A program made the translations under genes and the position numbers. From assembly GCA_946621635.1 (NCBI GenBank), contig CAMOOR010000001.1:124001-188000 (forward strand): a stretch of 64,000 nt of DNA. Direction: 5' to 3'. Shown one piece after another: positions 25,071 through 35,525 of the stretch. This DNA is from Colimorpha sp002372855 (GTDB taxonomy: Bacteria; Bacteroidota; Bacteroidia; Bacteroidales; P3). The notes under the pieces were generated by a model that saw only the letters and a program-made list of their open reading frames with translations, ran no database searches and was not told the DNA's origin. Each line of letters begins with the position of its first letter. Position 1 is the stretch's first letter.

Positions 25071-26063
25071 ATGACAATTAGTACAATGATCCTCATCGGA
25101 GTGATCGTCATCGCGGTGATCATCCTCCTCTACCTGGTGCCCGTAGGCATCTGGTTCCAAGCCATCATCTCCGGCGTGCACGTCAACCTTGTGCAGCTCA
25201 TCTTCATGCGCTTCCGCAAAGTGCCGCCCACGGTGATTGTCAACAACATGATTTCGGCCACCAAGGCCGGCCTGCAGATCAAGCAGAACGACCTCGAGGC
25301 CCACTACCTGGCCGGCGGCCACGTGGCCTCCGTCGTCAACGCCCTCATCAGCGCCGACAAGGCCAACATGAACCTCGACTTCAAGACCGCCACGGCCATC
25401 GACCTCGCCGGCCGCGACGTGCTGAAAGCCGTGCAGACCTCCGTCAACCCCAAGGTCATCGACACGCCCCCCGTGGCCGCCGTGGCCAAGGACGGTATCC
25501 AGCTCATCGCCAAAGCCCGTGTCACCGTGCGCACCAACATCAAGCAGCTCGTCGGCGGCGCCGGCGAAGAGACCATCCTCGCCCGCGTGGGCGAAGGCAT
25601 CGTCACCTCCATCGGCAGCGCCACCAGCCACAAACAGGTGCTCGAGAACCCCGACAGCATCTCCAAACTCGTCCTCACCAAGGGCCTCGACAGCGGCACC
25701 GCCTTCGAAATCCTCTCCATCGACATCGCCGACATCGACGTGGGCAAGAACATCGGCGCACAGCTCCAGATGGACCAGGCCAACGCCGACAAGAACATCG
25801 CCCAGGCCAAGGCCGAGGAGCGTCGCGCCATGGCTGTGGCCTCCGAGCAGGAGATGAAAGCCAAGGCCCAGGAAGCCCGCGCCAAGGTAATCATGGCCGA
25901 AGCCGAAGTGCCCCTGGCCATGGCCGAAGCCTTCCGCAGCGGCAACCTCGGCATCATGGACTACTACCGCATGAAGAACATCCAGGCCGACACCGACATG
26001 CGCGCCTCCCTCGCCGCCCCCGCCGGCGCCCAAAAGCCCGCCACAAAGAAGAACGAGAATTGA
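25071..26063 (+). CDS. floA: Flotillin-like protein FloA (UPF0365, SPFH family)
   Basis: 330 aa. A hydrophobic hairpin (residues 5-35) is followed by the SPFH domain, including MISATKAGLQIKQNDLEAHY, DVLKAVQTSVNPKVID and GIQLIAKARVTVRTN, and by an Ala/Glu-rich coiled coil (NADKNIAQAKAEERRAMAVA) near residues 240-290. It forms oligomers in functional membrane microdomains. The nfeD gene lies three bases upstream, the classic nfeD-floA pair. High confidence for the family, physiological role in this organism is open. Confidence 0.94.
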   Translation: MTISTMILIGVIVIAVIILLYLVPVGIWFQAIISGVHVNLVQLIFMRFRKVPPTVIVNNMISATKAGLQIKQNDLEAHYLAGGHVASVVNALISADKANMNLDFKTATAIDLAGRDVLKAVQTSVNPKVIDTPPVAAVAKDGIQLIAKARVTVRTNIKQLVGGAGEETILARVGEGIVTSIGSATSHKQVLENPDSISKLVLTKGLDSGTAFEILSIDIADIDVGKNIGAQLQMDQANADKNIAQAKAEERRAMAVASEQEMKAKAQEARAKVIMAEAEVPLAMAEAFRSGNLGIMDYYRMKNIQADTDMRASLAAPAGAQKPATKKNEN

Positions 26064-26094
26064 TAACTGACAATTGAAAATTGAATTTAAAACA

Positions 26095-26676
26095 ATGTTC
26101 AAAAGTTCCAAACTCAGCCTCATCATCCGCGGCATAGCCTTTGCCGCCCTCGGCATACTCTGCTTCTGCTTCCCCATCGACACCATGGGCGTCTTCGCCA
26201 AGATAGCCGGCGTGGTGGTCATCCTCACCGGCGTGGTCTTCTTCTTCCTCCAATACAAGGCCACCCTCCGCAGCCTCGACACCATGGCCCTTTCGGCCTC
26301 GGTGCTCATGGTGGTGCTCGGAGTGCTCATCGTGCTCCACCCCTCCATCATCGCCATCCTCCTGGGAGTCTACATCCTCTTCGAAGGCATCGACTTCAGC
26401 CTGAACACCATCAAGTACTACCGTGCCGGTGCCAAAGGCTGGTGGCTCATGCTGCTGCTGGGCCTGGTGACCATCGGCTTCGGCGCCTGGAGCGTGTTCG
26501 TGCCCGAAATCGCCGCCGCCACCCTCAGCCTCCTCTTCGGCATCGCCTTCCTGGCCATCGGCTGCGCCAGCTTCACCGCCCTGGCGGGACTCAACCTCGT
26601 GGAGGACTACTTCGAGGCCGCCAAGAAAGCCATTGAGGACAAGGAAGACTATGTGGAAGCCGAGGTTGTAAAATAA
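26095..26676 (+). CDS. HdeD/DUF308-family membrane protein
   Basis: 193 aa from the ATG at 26095. An upstream in-frame TTG at 26074 would add seven residues encoded by the repeat-like spacer AATTGAAAATTGAA and is less likely. Six hydrophobic segments occur in two triplets (residues 10-75 and 90-175), as in DUF308 proteins related to acid-resistance HdeD. It follows floA by 31 nt and precedes the DUF4421 gene by 4 nt, suggesting one transcript. Role unknown, possibly membrane stress. Confidence 0.82.
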   Translation: MFKSSKLSLIIRGIAFAALGILCFCFPIDTMGVFAKIAGVVVILTGVVFFFLQYKATLRSLDTMALSASVLMVVLGVLIVLHPSIIAILLGVYILFEGIDFSLNTIKYYRAGAKGWWLMLLLGLVTIGFGAWSVFVPEIAAATLSLLFGIAFLAIGCASFTALAGLNLVEDYFEAAKKAIEDKEDYVEAEVVK

Positions 26677-26680
26677 TAGA

Positions 26681-27697
26681 ATGGTAAGGAAAAGCATATT
26701 GCTAGCATTTGCCTTCCTGTGCAGCCTGTCGATGGCAGCACAGGAAGGTAACATTTTGTATCGTGTCGACAGCCTGTTGAATGCGCGCTACCATCGGAAA
26801 AACTACGACACCACCTATATCAGCCGTCCCGAACACAAGTGGACACTCAAACTCAGACCCAAGGTGTCCCTGTTCGCTGTCCGTACCGAAACCCTCGGCA
26901 ACGAGGGTGAAGAAGGTGCGATGAAAATAGACCTGCTGTCGGATCCCAAAGCCAAGTTGAGCTTTTCGGCCGGATACAGCGGCGTAACCCTCTCGTTCTC
27001 CATCAAGCCGGAGAAATTCCAAAAGGTCAAAGAGCTGGACTACGAAATGCGTTTCGACGTCTATACCCGCAAATTCGGATTTGAGACCGAGTTAAACCGG
27101 ATTACAACCCTCGAAGGACCATTCCACCTGGATTTCACGGGAGAAGATACCACCGTCAGCTTCGACCTCGACCTCCCCGAAGGCTTTGTCACCCAGACCA
27201 ATTTCTTCCTGAGCGGCTACTATGTCTTCAACCACCGCCGCTTCTCCTACCCTGCCGCCTTCACCCAGTCCTTTATTCAGAAACGCAGCGCCGGCAGCTT
27301 CATCGCCGGAGCCAATCTGGGTATTAGCGAACTCACCGTGGGCGACAGCACCAAAAACGCAGAGCTGTTCAATGTGGCCAATTTCTACATCTCGTTGGGC
27401 ATAGGCTACGGCTACAATGTCGTTCTGCCCCACAACTGGCTGATTCACGTCTCGGCCATCCCCTACCTCATCGTTCGCAACAAAGCCAAATGCAGATTTG
27501 CAGGCAACGTGGAAGATTGGCAGACCAAGTTCCCGCAATTCCTCTTCATCGCACGTGCCGCAGCCATCCGCTCGTGGGACCGCTGGTTTGCCGGACTGAC
27601 CACCCACTTCTTCTACTCCTACGTAGGCTCGACCGACCTCATCCAAATCCGCAACCGCCAGTGGCACTTCATGGGCATCCTCGGCATCCGCCTCTAG
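26681..27697 (+). CDS. DUF4421 family exported barrel-like protein
   Basis: 338 aa with a signal peptide (MVRKSILLAFAFLCSLSMAA). The NYDTTYISRPEHKWTLKLR block and VFNHRRFSYPAAFTQSFIQK (20 residues) followed by RSAGSF are hallmarks of DUF4421. The second half alternates in strand-like fashion and ends FMGILGIRL, consistent with an outer-membrane barrel. Last gene of the nfeD-floA-DUF308 run; converges with panB across a family A repeat and a bidirectional terminator. Function unknown. Confidence 0.82.
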   Translation: MVRKSILLAFAFLCSLSMAAQEGNILYRVDSLLNARYHRKNYDTTYISRPEHKWTLKLRPKVSLFAVRTETLGNEGEEGAMKIDLLSDPKAKLSFSAGYSGVTLSFSIKPEKFQKVKELDYEMRFDVYTRKFGFETELNRITTLEGPFHLDFTGEDTTVSFDLDLPEGFVTQTNFFLSGYYVFNHRRFSYPAAFTQSFIQKRSAGSFIAGANLGISELTVGDSTKNAELFNVANFYISLGIGYGYNVVLPHNWLIHVSAIPYLIVRNKAKCRFAGNVEDWQTKFPQFLFIARAAAIRSWDRWFAGLTTHFFYSYVGSTDLIQIRNRQWHFMGILGIRL

Positions 27698-27744
27698 CCC
27701 CCTCCCCAACCCTCCACCTCCCACCCTCCAACCACCCACCTCAT

Positions 27745-27899
27745 ACCTACCCGAGAGGTACATAATTCGGCATTTCTTATATCGTTCTTATATCGTTCTC
27801 ATATACTTCTCATATACTTCTTATATAGGTGATATAAGAAGTATATAAGAACTATATAGGAACGATATAAGAAGGACCGAATCATGTCCCTATCGGGTG
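27745..27899. repeat. Family A element, copy 2
   Basis: Outer arms CCGAGAGGTACATAATTCGG and CCGAATCATGTCCCTATCGG are imperfect complements. They enclose five 11-nt units on the left (TTCTTATATCG twice, TTCTCATATAC twice, TTCTTATATAG) and four inverted units on the right. It lies between two convergent genes. It has one unit fewer on the left than copy 1. Confidence 0.9.
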
Positions 27900-27940
27900 G
27901 GGTTTTGTGCCGTCCGGGGTGCTACGATAAAAAAAGGAAA

Positions 27941-27965
27941 AAGGCCGGCGGAGAGGGCCGGCCTT
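27941..27965. terminator. Bidirectional terminator between DUF4421 gene and panB
   Basis: Perfect 9-bp stem AAGGCCGGC/GCCGGCCTT with a 7-nt loop, preceded by an A-run and followed by TTGTTGTTG. It can stop transcription from both convergent genes. Confidence 0.8.
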
Positions 27966-27973
27966 TGTTGTTG

Positions 27974-28792
27974 TCAGTATTGTTCTTTTTCGTTGGGGAA
28001 GTCGCCGCTCTTGACGTCGGCGACGTAATGGCGTATGGCGTTGGAGATGTCTTCGCCGAAGGTGCCGTAGGTGCGCAGGTAGCGGGGCTTGAACTGCTGG
28101 GTGATGCCGAGCATGTCCTGGAGCACGAGCACCTGTCCGTCGGTGTGTGGGCCGGCGCCGATGCCGATGGTGGGGATTTTGAGTTCGGAGGTGACCTCGG
28201 CGGCGAGCTTGGCGGGGATTTTTTCGAGCACCAGGGCGAAGCATCCGGCCTCCTGGAGGATGAGGGCGTCTTTCTTGACGCGGTCGGCCTCCTCCTTCTC
28301 GGTGGCGCGGACGGCGTAGGTGCCGAATTTGTTGATGCTCTGGGGCGTGAGTCCGAGGTGGCCCATGATGGGGATGCCGGCCGAGAGGATGCGCTGGACG
28401 CTCTCGAGGATTTCCTCGCCGCCTTCCATCTTGATGGCGTCGGCGCCGGTTTCCTTCATGATGCGTATGGCGGAGGCGAGGGCCTGCTTGGAGTTGCCCT
28501 GGTAGGTTCCGAAGGGCATGTCGACGACCACGAGGGCGCGCTTGACGGCGCGGACGACGGAGGTGGCGTAGACGATCATTTCGTCGAGGGTGATGGGGAG
28601 GGTGGTTTTGTGGCCCTGCATGACGTTGGCGGCGGAGTCGCCGACGAGGACCACGTCGATTTTGGTGCTCTCGACGAGCGAGGCCATGGAGTAGTCGTAG
28701 GCGGTGATCATTGCTATCTTTTCGCCGTGCAGCTTCATGTTCTGCAGCACGCGGGTAGTGACCTTGGTGACATCAGTCTGTAAGTATGCCAT
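27974..28792 (-). CDS. panB: Ketopantoate hydroxymethyltransferase
   Basis: 272 aa, full length. Characteristic blocks: KIAMITAYDYSMA near the N-terminus, VVLVGDSAANVMQGH (metal-binding Asp), EGGEEI (Glu), GHLGLTPQS and IPTIGIGAGPHTDGQVLV. It transfers a hydroxymethyl group from methylenetetrahydrofolate to 2-oxoisovalerate, the first committed step to pantothenate. It stands alone between a repeat-filled spacer (28793-28920) and a terminator; panC is not in view. Confidence 0.95.
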   Translation of the reverse strand: MAYLQTDVTKVTTRVLQNMKLHGEKIAMITAYDYSMASLVESTKIDVVLVGDSAANVMQGHKTTLPITLDEMIVYATSVVRAVKRALVVVDMPFGTYQGNSKQALASAIRIMKETGADAIKMEGGEEILESVQRILSAGIPIMGHLGLTPQSINKFGTYAVRATEKEEADRVKKDALILQEAGCFALVLEKIPAKLAAEVTSELKIPTIGIGAGPHTDGQVLVLQDMLGITQQFKPRYLRTYGTFGEDISNAIRHYVADVKSGDFPNEKEQY

Positions 28793-28797
28793 TTTTT

Positions 28798-28918
28798 TAA
28801 TTAAAAATTAATAATTAAAAATTAAAATTATCGTGAATAAATTATTAAATCTGCGCTCAGCACCAAAACACTTAAAACCAATCACTAAACACTTAACACT
28901 AAACGCTTGACACTTAAT
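28798..28918. repeat. Spacer made of short repeats upstream of panB
   Basis: First AATTAAAAATTAATAATT words (28798-28828), then AACACTTAA/CACTAAACACTTAAC words (28865-28918). It fills the 128-nt gap between two minus-strand genes; I see no TAnnTTTG box in it. Confidence 0.65.
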
Positions 28919-28920
28919 TG

Positions 28921-30176
28921 TTATTCGATGATTTCGTCGGGGTCGACGTTCTTGCGCTTTTCCTCGCGGGGCTGGAGGTCTTCCTCCTGGTCGGGGACGA
29001 TGCGGAAGAGGTCGCGGAGGTCTTTGCGGAGCTCGTAGGAGCCGTGTTTGTCGACGCGGTAGGCCACAAAGAAGCGGTTGCCGACGGCAAAGGAGGCTGC
29101 CTCGGTGGGCGAGTCGACCTCGAAGAAGTAGTCTTTCAGCTCCTTCTCGGAGATGCGCTTGCCGAGGTAGATGGTGTCGAACTGGGCGACGTTGATGGGT
29201 GCCTGGAGCATCAGCTCGCCCTTGCCGGGCATTTTGCGTGTGGGCAGAGCTTTGTATTCGATGCCGCGCGAGGTTTTGACGCGTGCGAAGAATTTCAGTT
29301 TGGCGGCCACCTGCTCGGGGGTGGCGGGGATGCGGATGAAGATGGAGTCCTTCTGGGGTTCCTCGCATTCGTCGAGGGTGCGGGCGTAGTTGCTGCTGAT
29401 GACGACATAGCCTGCCTGGACGAGGATTTGTTTGGGATGGGGAATGAGGCTGTAGCGCTCGACGGTGGTGCGGTAGTCGAGGTGGTCGTCGACCTTGATT
29501 TGGATGTCGGACGGGCAGGTGTCCTTGGTGCCGCTGACGGAGTAGACCGAACCGCGGGCAAGGAAGAGCTGCGCGTAGTAGCCGCGGACGAGGCTGTCGG
29601 CGGCGGGGACGTAGCAGCCGCGGGCGGAGCCGATGCACTCGTCGGGGTTGTTGCGGAAGGTGACGAGGACAGAGTTGGTGAGGTCGATGCTCTTGTTGAG
29701 TTTAAGGCGTTCGGAGGGGAGGGTGGCGCAGTCGTAGACGGCAGTGGCGGTAGGCACCTCGAAACGGATGGTTTCGACGGAGTCGCCGTGGCAGGAGCAG
29801 TGGATGGGGTTGCGCGCATAGCGTATGGGGAAAAGGGAATGGCAGCGCTTGGAGAAATAGCGCACGACGGCTTCGACGCGCTTGTTGCCGAGGGTTTCGT
29901 CGGCACCGGCGTAGCTTTCGACCACCATGGTGTAGAGCATGGGGTTTTCCTCGGAGAAGGCGATGCGGTAGGCCGAGTCGAGGAGGTCGAGGTGGGTGAT
30001 GTTGTAGGTGGAGTCGCTGCCCTGATAGGAGAGCAGGAGGTAGAAGGCCTGGGGATTGGTGAGGGCAGCCCGCATGTCCTTGACGGGCTTGGCGGTCGGC
30101 AGGTAAAGCCCCGACTGCGCCCTTAAGGCCAAAGAGGAGAACAACGTGAATATGGCCACAGCCACCAATATTTTTT

Positions 30177-30180
<4 letters not shown>
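28921..30180 (-). CDS. Unknown exported protein with eight cysteines, coupled to moxR
   Basis: 419 aa beginning at the ATG at 30178-30180, which overlaps the moxR stop by four bases (ATGA), so the two are translationally coupled. It has a signal peptide (MKKILVAVAIFTLFSSLALRAQ), a mature region with eight cysteines (including HCSCHG near 145) and an acidic/basic C-terminal tail (QPREEKRKNVDPDEIIE). I recognise no domain. The even number of cysteines fits periplasmic or surface disulfides. The open frame continues far upstream through moxR, but that part is in the wrong frame for any protein and is excluded. Confidence 0.8.
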
Positions 30181-31148
<968 letters not shown>

Positions 31149-31184
31149 TGTTCTGTTTTCTTGTAGCGTTAAAAAAGGATTGTA

Positions 31185-32552
31185 TCAGAGGCCGAGGTTG
31201 GGGAAAGAGCAGTCCTTGAACTCGTCGGAGAGGCGGATGTAGGTTTTCTTGGCCTGCTTGCGCGCCCATTCGAGCATGCGTTTCTGCTTGGCGTTGGCAA
31301 GGGCGGCATTGTAGATATTGTCGTAGTCGTCGGTAAGATTGGCCTTGTGCGAGGGGTATTTGCGGTTGAGGCGGACGATGCGGTAAGCGTCCTGGTTGTC
31401 CTCGGTTTTGAAGGCGGTGGCGTTTGACACATCGCCGACTTCCATGCCCTGGACACCGACAGCATAGTAGCTGGCCTTGAGGGTCTCGGGGTCGAGGCGG
31501 TTGCTGCCGTCGTTGCTGTTGGTCACAGTGCCGCCCTGTTTGGCGTTGTTGGCGGTGCTGTACTGCTTGGCGGCATCCTCGAAGGAGATGCGCCCGGCGC
31601 GGATCTCGGAGGCGATGCTGTCGAGCTTCATGCGGGTGCGCAGCAGGTCGTCGGAAGAAACCTTGGGGATGATGAGGATATGGCGGGCGTTGATGGTGTT
31701 GCCACGGCGCTCGATGAGCTGGATGATGTGGAAACCGAACTGGGTTTCGATGATGGGCGACACCTCGCCGGGTTTCAGTGCGAAAGCGGCCGATTCAAAC
31801 TCCGACACCATACGTCCACGGGGGAAGAAACCGAGTTCGCCGCCTTTGCGGGCCGACCCGGGGTCCTGCGAATAGAGGGCGGCGAGCATGGAGAAGCTCT
31901 CGCCTTTGATGACACGCTCGCGCAATTCGGCCAGTTCGGCACGGACACGGTCGCGTTCGGTCTCGGGGATGGTGGGTTGGATGACGATTTCGGAGATCTC
32001 GTAGCGTTCGGGCATCATGGGCAGGCTGTCGGCGGGGAGCGTGTTGAAGAACTCGGTCACCTCGGCAGGAGTCACCTTGACATTCTCGGTGATGCTGTAT
32101 TCGACACTGCGGCTGAGGAGGTTGGTGCGAATCATGTGCTCATACTGGTCTTTCAACTCGTCGTAGGCGAACCCCGTGGCCTCGCGGAGGGCCTCCTTGG
32201 AGCCATAGCGTTCGAGGTCGCTCTGGAGGAAATTGTCGAGGTACTGTTTCACCTCCTCGTCGCTCACTTCGACGCTGTCCAGTTCACCCTTGTGCACCAG
32301 GAGCTGGGTAAGAATAAGGTTTTCCAGGATGGCGCAACGGCTGGACTGGGCATCGGATGCTCCGGAGCGCATGCGCATCTGGGTGTACGAACGTTCGACG
32401 TCGGAATACTTCACGATATTCTTGCCCACCACGGCGGCCACGCCGTCCACAAGGGTGCCGGCAGGCTTCTGGGGCTGGGCAAAGGCGGGCGTTGCCACAA
32501 AGTGCAGGAGGATGAGCAGGGCCGCAAGGGCCGGATATGTCGTTTTTTTCAT
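31185..32552 (-). CDS. Periplasmic peptidyl-prolyl isomerase, SurA type
   Basis: 455 aa with a signal peptide ending near AFAQ (residue 26). A SurA N-terminal helical domain (about 35-170) is followed by two parvulin (rotamase) domains at about 175-280 (GGELGFFPRGRMVSEFE, QFGFHIIQLIERRG) and 285-390 (NARHILI). It folds outer-membrane proteins on their way through the periplasm. It is the third of three successive foldase genes (33405-35489, 32561-33430, this), 8 nt behind the second. Confidence 0.93.
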   Translation of the reverse strand: MKKTTYPALAALLILLHFVATPAFAQPQKPAGTLVDGVAAVVGKNIVKYSDVERSYTQMRMRSGASDAQSSRCAILENLILTQLLVHKGELDSVEVSDEEVKQYLDNFLQSDLERYGSKEALREATGFAYDELKDQYEHMIRTNLLSRSVEYSITENVKVTPAEVTEFFNTLPADSLPMMPERYEISEIVIQPTIPETERDRVRAELAELRERVIKGESFSMLAALYSQDPGSARKGGELGFFPRGRMVSEFESAAFALKPGEVSPIIETQFGFHIIQLIERRGNTINARHILIIPKVSSDDLLRTRMKLDSIASEIRAGRISFEDAAKQYSTANNAKQGGTVTNSNDGSNRLDPETLKASYYAVGVQGMEVGDVSNATAFKTEDNQDAYRIVRLNRKYPSHKANLTDDYDNIYNAALANAKQKRMLEWARKQAKKTYIRLSDEFKDCSFPNLGL

Positions 32553-32560
32553 CGGTATTA

Positions 32561-33430
32561 CTAGAATTTGCGTTTCACATAGCCTCCCTCTTCGGCCTCC
32601 TTGAGAAGGTCGGAACGGAGTTTGTTGAGAATATCTATTTTTCTGTGGTTAAGGATAATGGCGCGGATGTTGTCGTGCTGGAGCTCGAGGGGCGAAGTCT
32701 CGTCGGTGACCTTGTAGTTGAGAATCCGCGCAGCATAAAAAAGGGAATCGTCGGAAAGGGTGATGGTGCGGTGCTGGCGGAGGAAGAGCTGTTCGTTGTA
32801 GGCGGTGACGGGTATGACGGTTTGGAGGGCCACGAAGGGCATCCACACAGAGGCATCGTAGTAGCCGTTGAAGCCATTGCGCGAGGCCGTTTCTTCAAGT
32901 TCCAGGACATCGCTGTCGCCAAACCTGTCGCGAAGGATTATCTTCTTGATTTTGGCCACGGCCGGATGCTTTACCGGGGCAGTGACGTAGACGGCCTTGA
33001 CAATGCTGCTCTTGAGGACAAACTCGTTCTTATGCTCGTTGTAGTATTCCCTTATCTGCCTGGTGGTGACGGTGGTGTCGATCAGCTGGTCCACTATCTG
33101 ACGCTCATAGGCATAGACAAGCAGGTTGTTCTTGTATTCCTGAAGTTCGCGGGCGAAATCGTCCTCGACATTCTTCTCGGCTTTGGCCAGGATGACGGCC
33201 TGGCGTATCCATTGTTCGACGTAGTTCTTGACGACAGCCATACTGTCCTCGGCCGACAGACCGGCGGGGACCAGCCCCTCGATGTCGCCGAGGTGGAGTT
33301 CCTGGCCATAGACCTCTGCCACCACCGGCGACGCATCGTCAGCGGAAGACGAGCACGAGGCCAGCAACATGGCAAAGGCCGTCAGCAGTACGGCTGCCAA
33401 TCGGTTAGAACTTGATCGCGGAAACAACAT
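32561..33430 (-). CDS. SurA-N-like foldase lipoprotein without a parvulin domain
   Basis: 289 aa. A hydrophobic leader ends in the lipobox LLASC (Cys26), so it is membrane-anchored. The helical region with VVKNYVEQWIRQAVILAKAEKN resembles SurA_N/PpiC chaperone domains, yet no rotamase signature (GG-LG, GFH) is present. It overlaps the end of the upstream PPIase gene by 26 nt and is 8 nt from the downstream one. Probably the chaperone-only member of a three-protein outer-membrane-protein folding set; the assignment rests on fold-like resemblance plus context. Confidence 0.75.
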   Translation of the reverse strand: MLFPRSSSNRLAAVLLTAFAMLLASCSSSADDASPVVAEVYGQELHLGDIEGLVPAGLSAEDSMAVVKNYVEQWIRQAVILAKAEKNVEDDFARELQEYKNNLLVYAYERQIVDQLIDTTVTTRQIREYYNEHKNEFVLKSSIVKAVYVTAPVKHPAVAKIKKIILRDRFGDSDVLELEETASRNGFNGYYDASVWMPFVALQTVIPVTAYNEQLFLRQHRTITLSDDSLFYAARILNYKVTDETSPLELQHDNIRAIILNHRKIDILNKLRSDLLKEAEEGGYVKRKF

Positions 33431-35489
33431 TCTTGTTGATTTTCACTCTGTATTTGCTGCGGAGTTCCTTGTTGAGGTTTTCCTCCACTTCGTTCTGCCA
33501 GGCGTTGAGGTAGTAGCCACGGGCTTCGAACTGACCCTTGATGGTGGGTTCGATGATGTCCTGCACGACGAGCAGACGATAGCCTTTGCCGGAATGGACG
33601 GCATATACGCCTGCCTTCCACTGGTCGTCGGCAAGGAGGTTCTGCTTGGTCTGCTCCACCAACTCGACGCTGCTTTTCACGGGCTCTGCCGACTCGCACT
33701 TCTTGCTGTTCACCTTCTCCAGGAGGGCGGCCTGCATGTCGGCCGAGGAGAGGTTCTTTTTGCAGGCCTTGCGGAGAATCTTGAGGGCCTTGTCGGAGTC
33801 GAGGCAGCGGCTGTCATCAACATCAAAGACCACAACACGCGCACGTGTACGCCAAAAATAAATGGAGTCGGCAGGATTGGAGAGGCTCTTCTTGGCACTC
33901 TCGCGGGCATAGAATCCGGCAAACCCGGCGCTGTCCTTGATGGCCTTCGTCCATACCATTTGCTCGTTGTAGCTGAATATCATCAGGCCACGGCGATACT
34001 CTTCGACAAGCTCGGCGAACTCGGGATTCTCTTTCTCGAGCTGGGTGTCGGCATAGGCAATGGCGATGCTGTCGAGGAAGTCCTCGTAGCGTTTTTGGGC
34101 ATAGTAGTCCAGCTCGGTAGAGGGAGCGGAGTTCTGATTGTGGAGAATGTAGTGGGCCACATCGAGCAGGCGGTACTCCTTGCCGGGGACGCGAGCCACC
34201 ACGGGGTTTTCCTTGAAGGCAGAGTCATTCATCTCCCAACGGCCGGAAAAGACTTTCTTGGTGAGGTTGGCCGTCAGTTCATCGATGGAGGCCATCATCT
34301 TCACCGGCTGGTTCTTCTTTTTCTTCTTGCCTTTCTGCGGCACGGGGGTGGTGGTCAGGTCGACGATGCCGTATTTCTGTCTGGCGTGTTTGGCAAACGA
34401 CTTCCGCGAGGCGCTGCCGCGAGGATCACGCGCCATACGCTGGCGGTAGTAGGGCTCCATCTTCTCGAACGGAGGTATCTGCTCGCGCTTGAGGAGTTTC
34501 ACTATATGCCAGCCGTAGCGGGTATAGAACGGACGGGAGAACTCGCCCTCCTTCAGCTGGCTGACGATGGTGATGTACTCGGCCGGGAGCTGGCGCATGT
34601 CGGCATTCTCGAGGAGTCCGCCCTTGTCGGCCGTGGTGCGGTCGTCGCTCTGGCTGGCAATACGCTCGAAGGGGGTGCCGGAAAGCAGCTGTTCATAGAG
34701 CAGCGCCACCTCGTTGCGACTGTTCTGATTGCGGTTCCAATAGTGCTGGATGGTCACCTTGCCGTAGAACTCCCGCTTCTCCACAAGCTTGATGATGTGG
34801 TAGCCGAAGCGGGTGCGCACAGGCTTGCTGATCTCGCCCGGCTGCATGGAGTATACGGCATTCTCGAAGGGGTAGACCATGTCGAAAGAGGAGAAATAGC
34901 CGAGGTCGCCCTCATTGGGCTGTACCTTGGCTCTGGGATTGACGCGGAGAGCCTCCTCGATGGCCACATCGTGGAAGTTTTCACCTCCCTGCACCCTGTT
35001 GTACAGTTCCATGGCGCGGTTGTAGGCCGCCAGGGTGTCCTCCGGATCGGCGTCGGGGCCCACCTTGACCAATATGTGCATGGCATGCATGGCATAGTGG
35101 TTGCGATCGTAGGCCTCGTGGAGGATTTTCGACAGCATGGCAGAGTCGATAAGATAAGGCGCGGCGAGCTCGGCGCGGTATTTTGCCAGCTCTTCGCGCA
35201 GCTGAGTGGCGGTGTCGATGCCCATGGCGCGGGCGTCGCGCAGCTTGGCCTGGAAATTGGCGTAGAGTTCAACATACTCGTCGAGGGCGGCACGCTTCTC
35301 GGCCTCGGTGGCGCCTTTGGCCACGAGGTTGTCGCCGACAGACTGCATGAAGTCCTTCATGAATTCCTGCTGGCGTATCTGACGGCCGCCGACTTCAACA
35401 ACCACCGGGTTCTCCTGGGCACGCACAGCGGAAAACTGAAAACCGAAAACTGACATGATGGCCGCAGCCAGCAAAATCTTCTTTTTCAT
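33405..35489 (-). CDS. Large peptidyl-prolyl isomerase (SurA/PpiD-like, two parvulin domains)
   Basis: 694 aa with a signal peptide ending AVRAQ (residue 25). A chaperone N-domain is followed by two parvulin domains: one around 125-230 (HAMHILVKVG, GDLGYFSSFDMVYPFE, RFGYHIIKLVEKRE) and one around 235-330 (KGGLLENADMRQLPAEY, RYGWHIVKLLKRE). The long C-terminal region (about 350-690) is helical and family-specific. First gene of the foldase unit behind guaB; a short AGTAGTTAAG-type repeat separates it from guaB. Confidence 0.92.
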   Translation of the reverse strand: MKKKILLAAAIMSVFGFQFSAVRAQENPVVVEVGGRQIRQQEFMKDFMQSVGDNLVAKGATEAEKRAALDEYVELYANFQAKLRDARAMGIDTATQLREELAKYRAELAAPYLIDSAMLSKILHEAYDRNHYAMHAMHILVKVGPDADPEDTLAAYNRAMELYNRVQGGENFHDVAIEEALRVNPRAKVQPNEGDLGYFSSFDMVYPFENAVYSMQPGEISKPVRTRFGYHIIKLVEKREFYGKVTIQHYWNRNQNSRNEVALLYEQLLSGTPFERIASQSDDRTTADKGGLLENADMRQLPAEYITIVSQLKEGEFSRPFYTRYGWHIVKLLKREQIPPFEKMEPYYRQRMARDPRGSASRKSFAKHARQKYGIVDLTTTPVPQKGKKKKKNQPVKMMASIDELTANLTKKVFSGRWEMNDSAFKENPVVARVPGKEYRLLDVAHYILHNQNSAPSTELDYYAQKRYEDFLDSIAIAYADTQLEKENPEFAELVEEYRRGLMIFSYNEQMVWTKAIKDSAGFAGFYARESAKKSLSNPADSIYFWRTRARVVVFDVDDSRCLDSDKALKILRKACKKNLSSADMQAALLEKVNSKKCESAEPVKSSVELVEQTKQNLLADDQWKAGVYAVHSGKGYRLLVVQDIIEPTIKGQFEARGYYLNAWQNEVEENLNKELRSKYRVKINKNVVSAIKF

Positions 35490-35493
35490 TTGT

Positions 35494-35524
35494 CTTGTCT
35501 ACTTAACTACTGTCTACTTAAACG
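35494..35524. repeat. AGTAGTTAAG-type repeat between guaB and the foldase operon
   Basis: CTTGTCTACTTAACTACTG then TCTACTTAA, complementary to the AGTAGTTAAGTAGACAG words at 52112-52152 (after cinA). Two unrelated loci thus share the same 30-nt wording in opposite orientation. Confidence 0.75.
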
Positions 35525-35525
35525 T

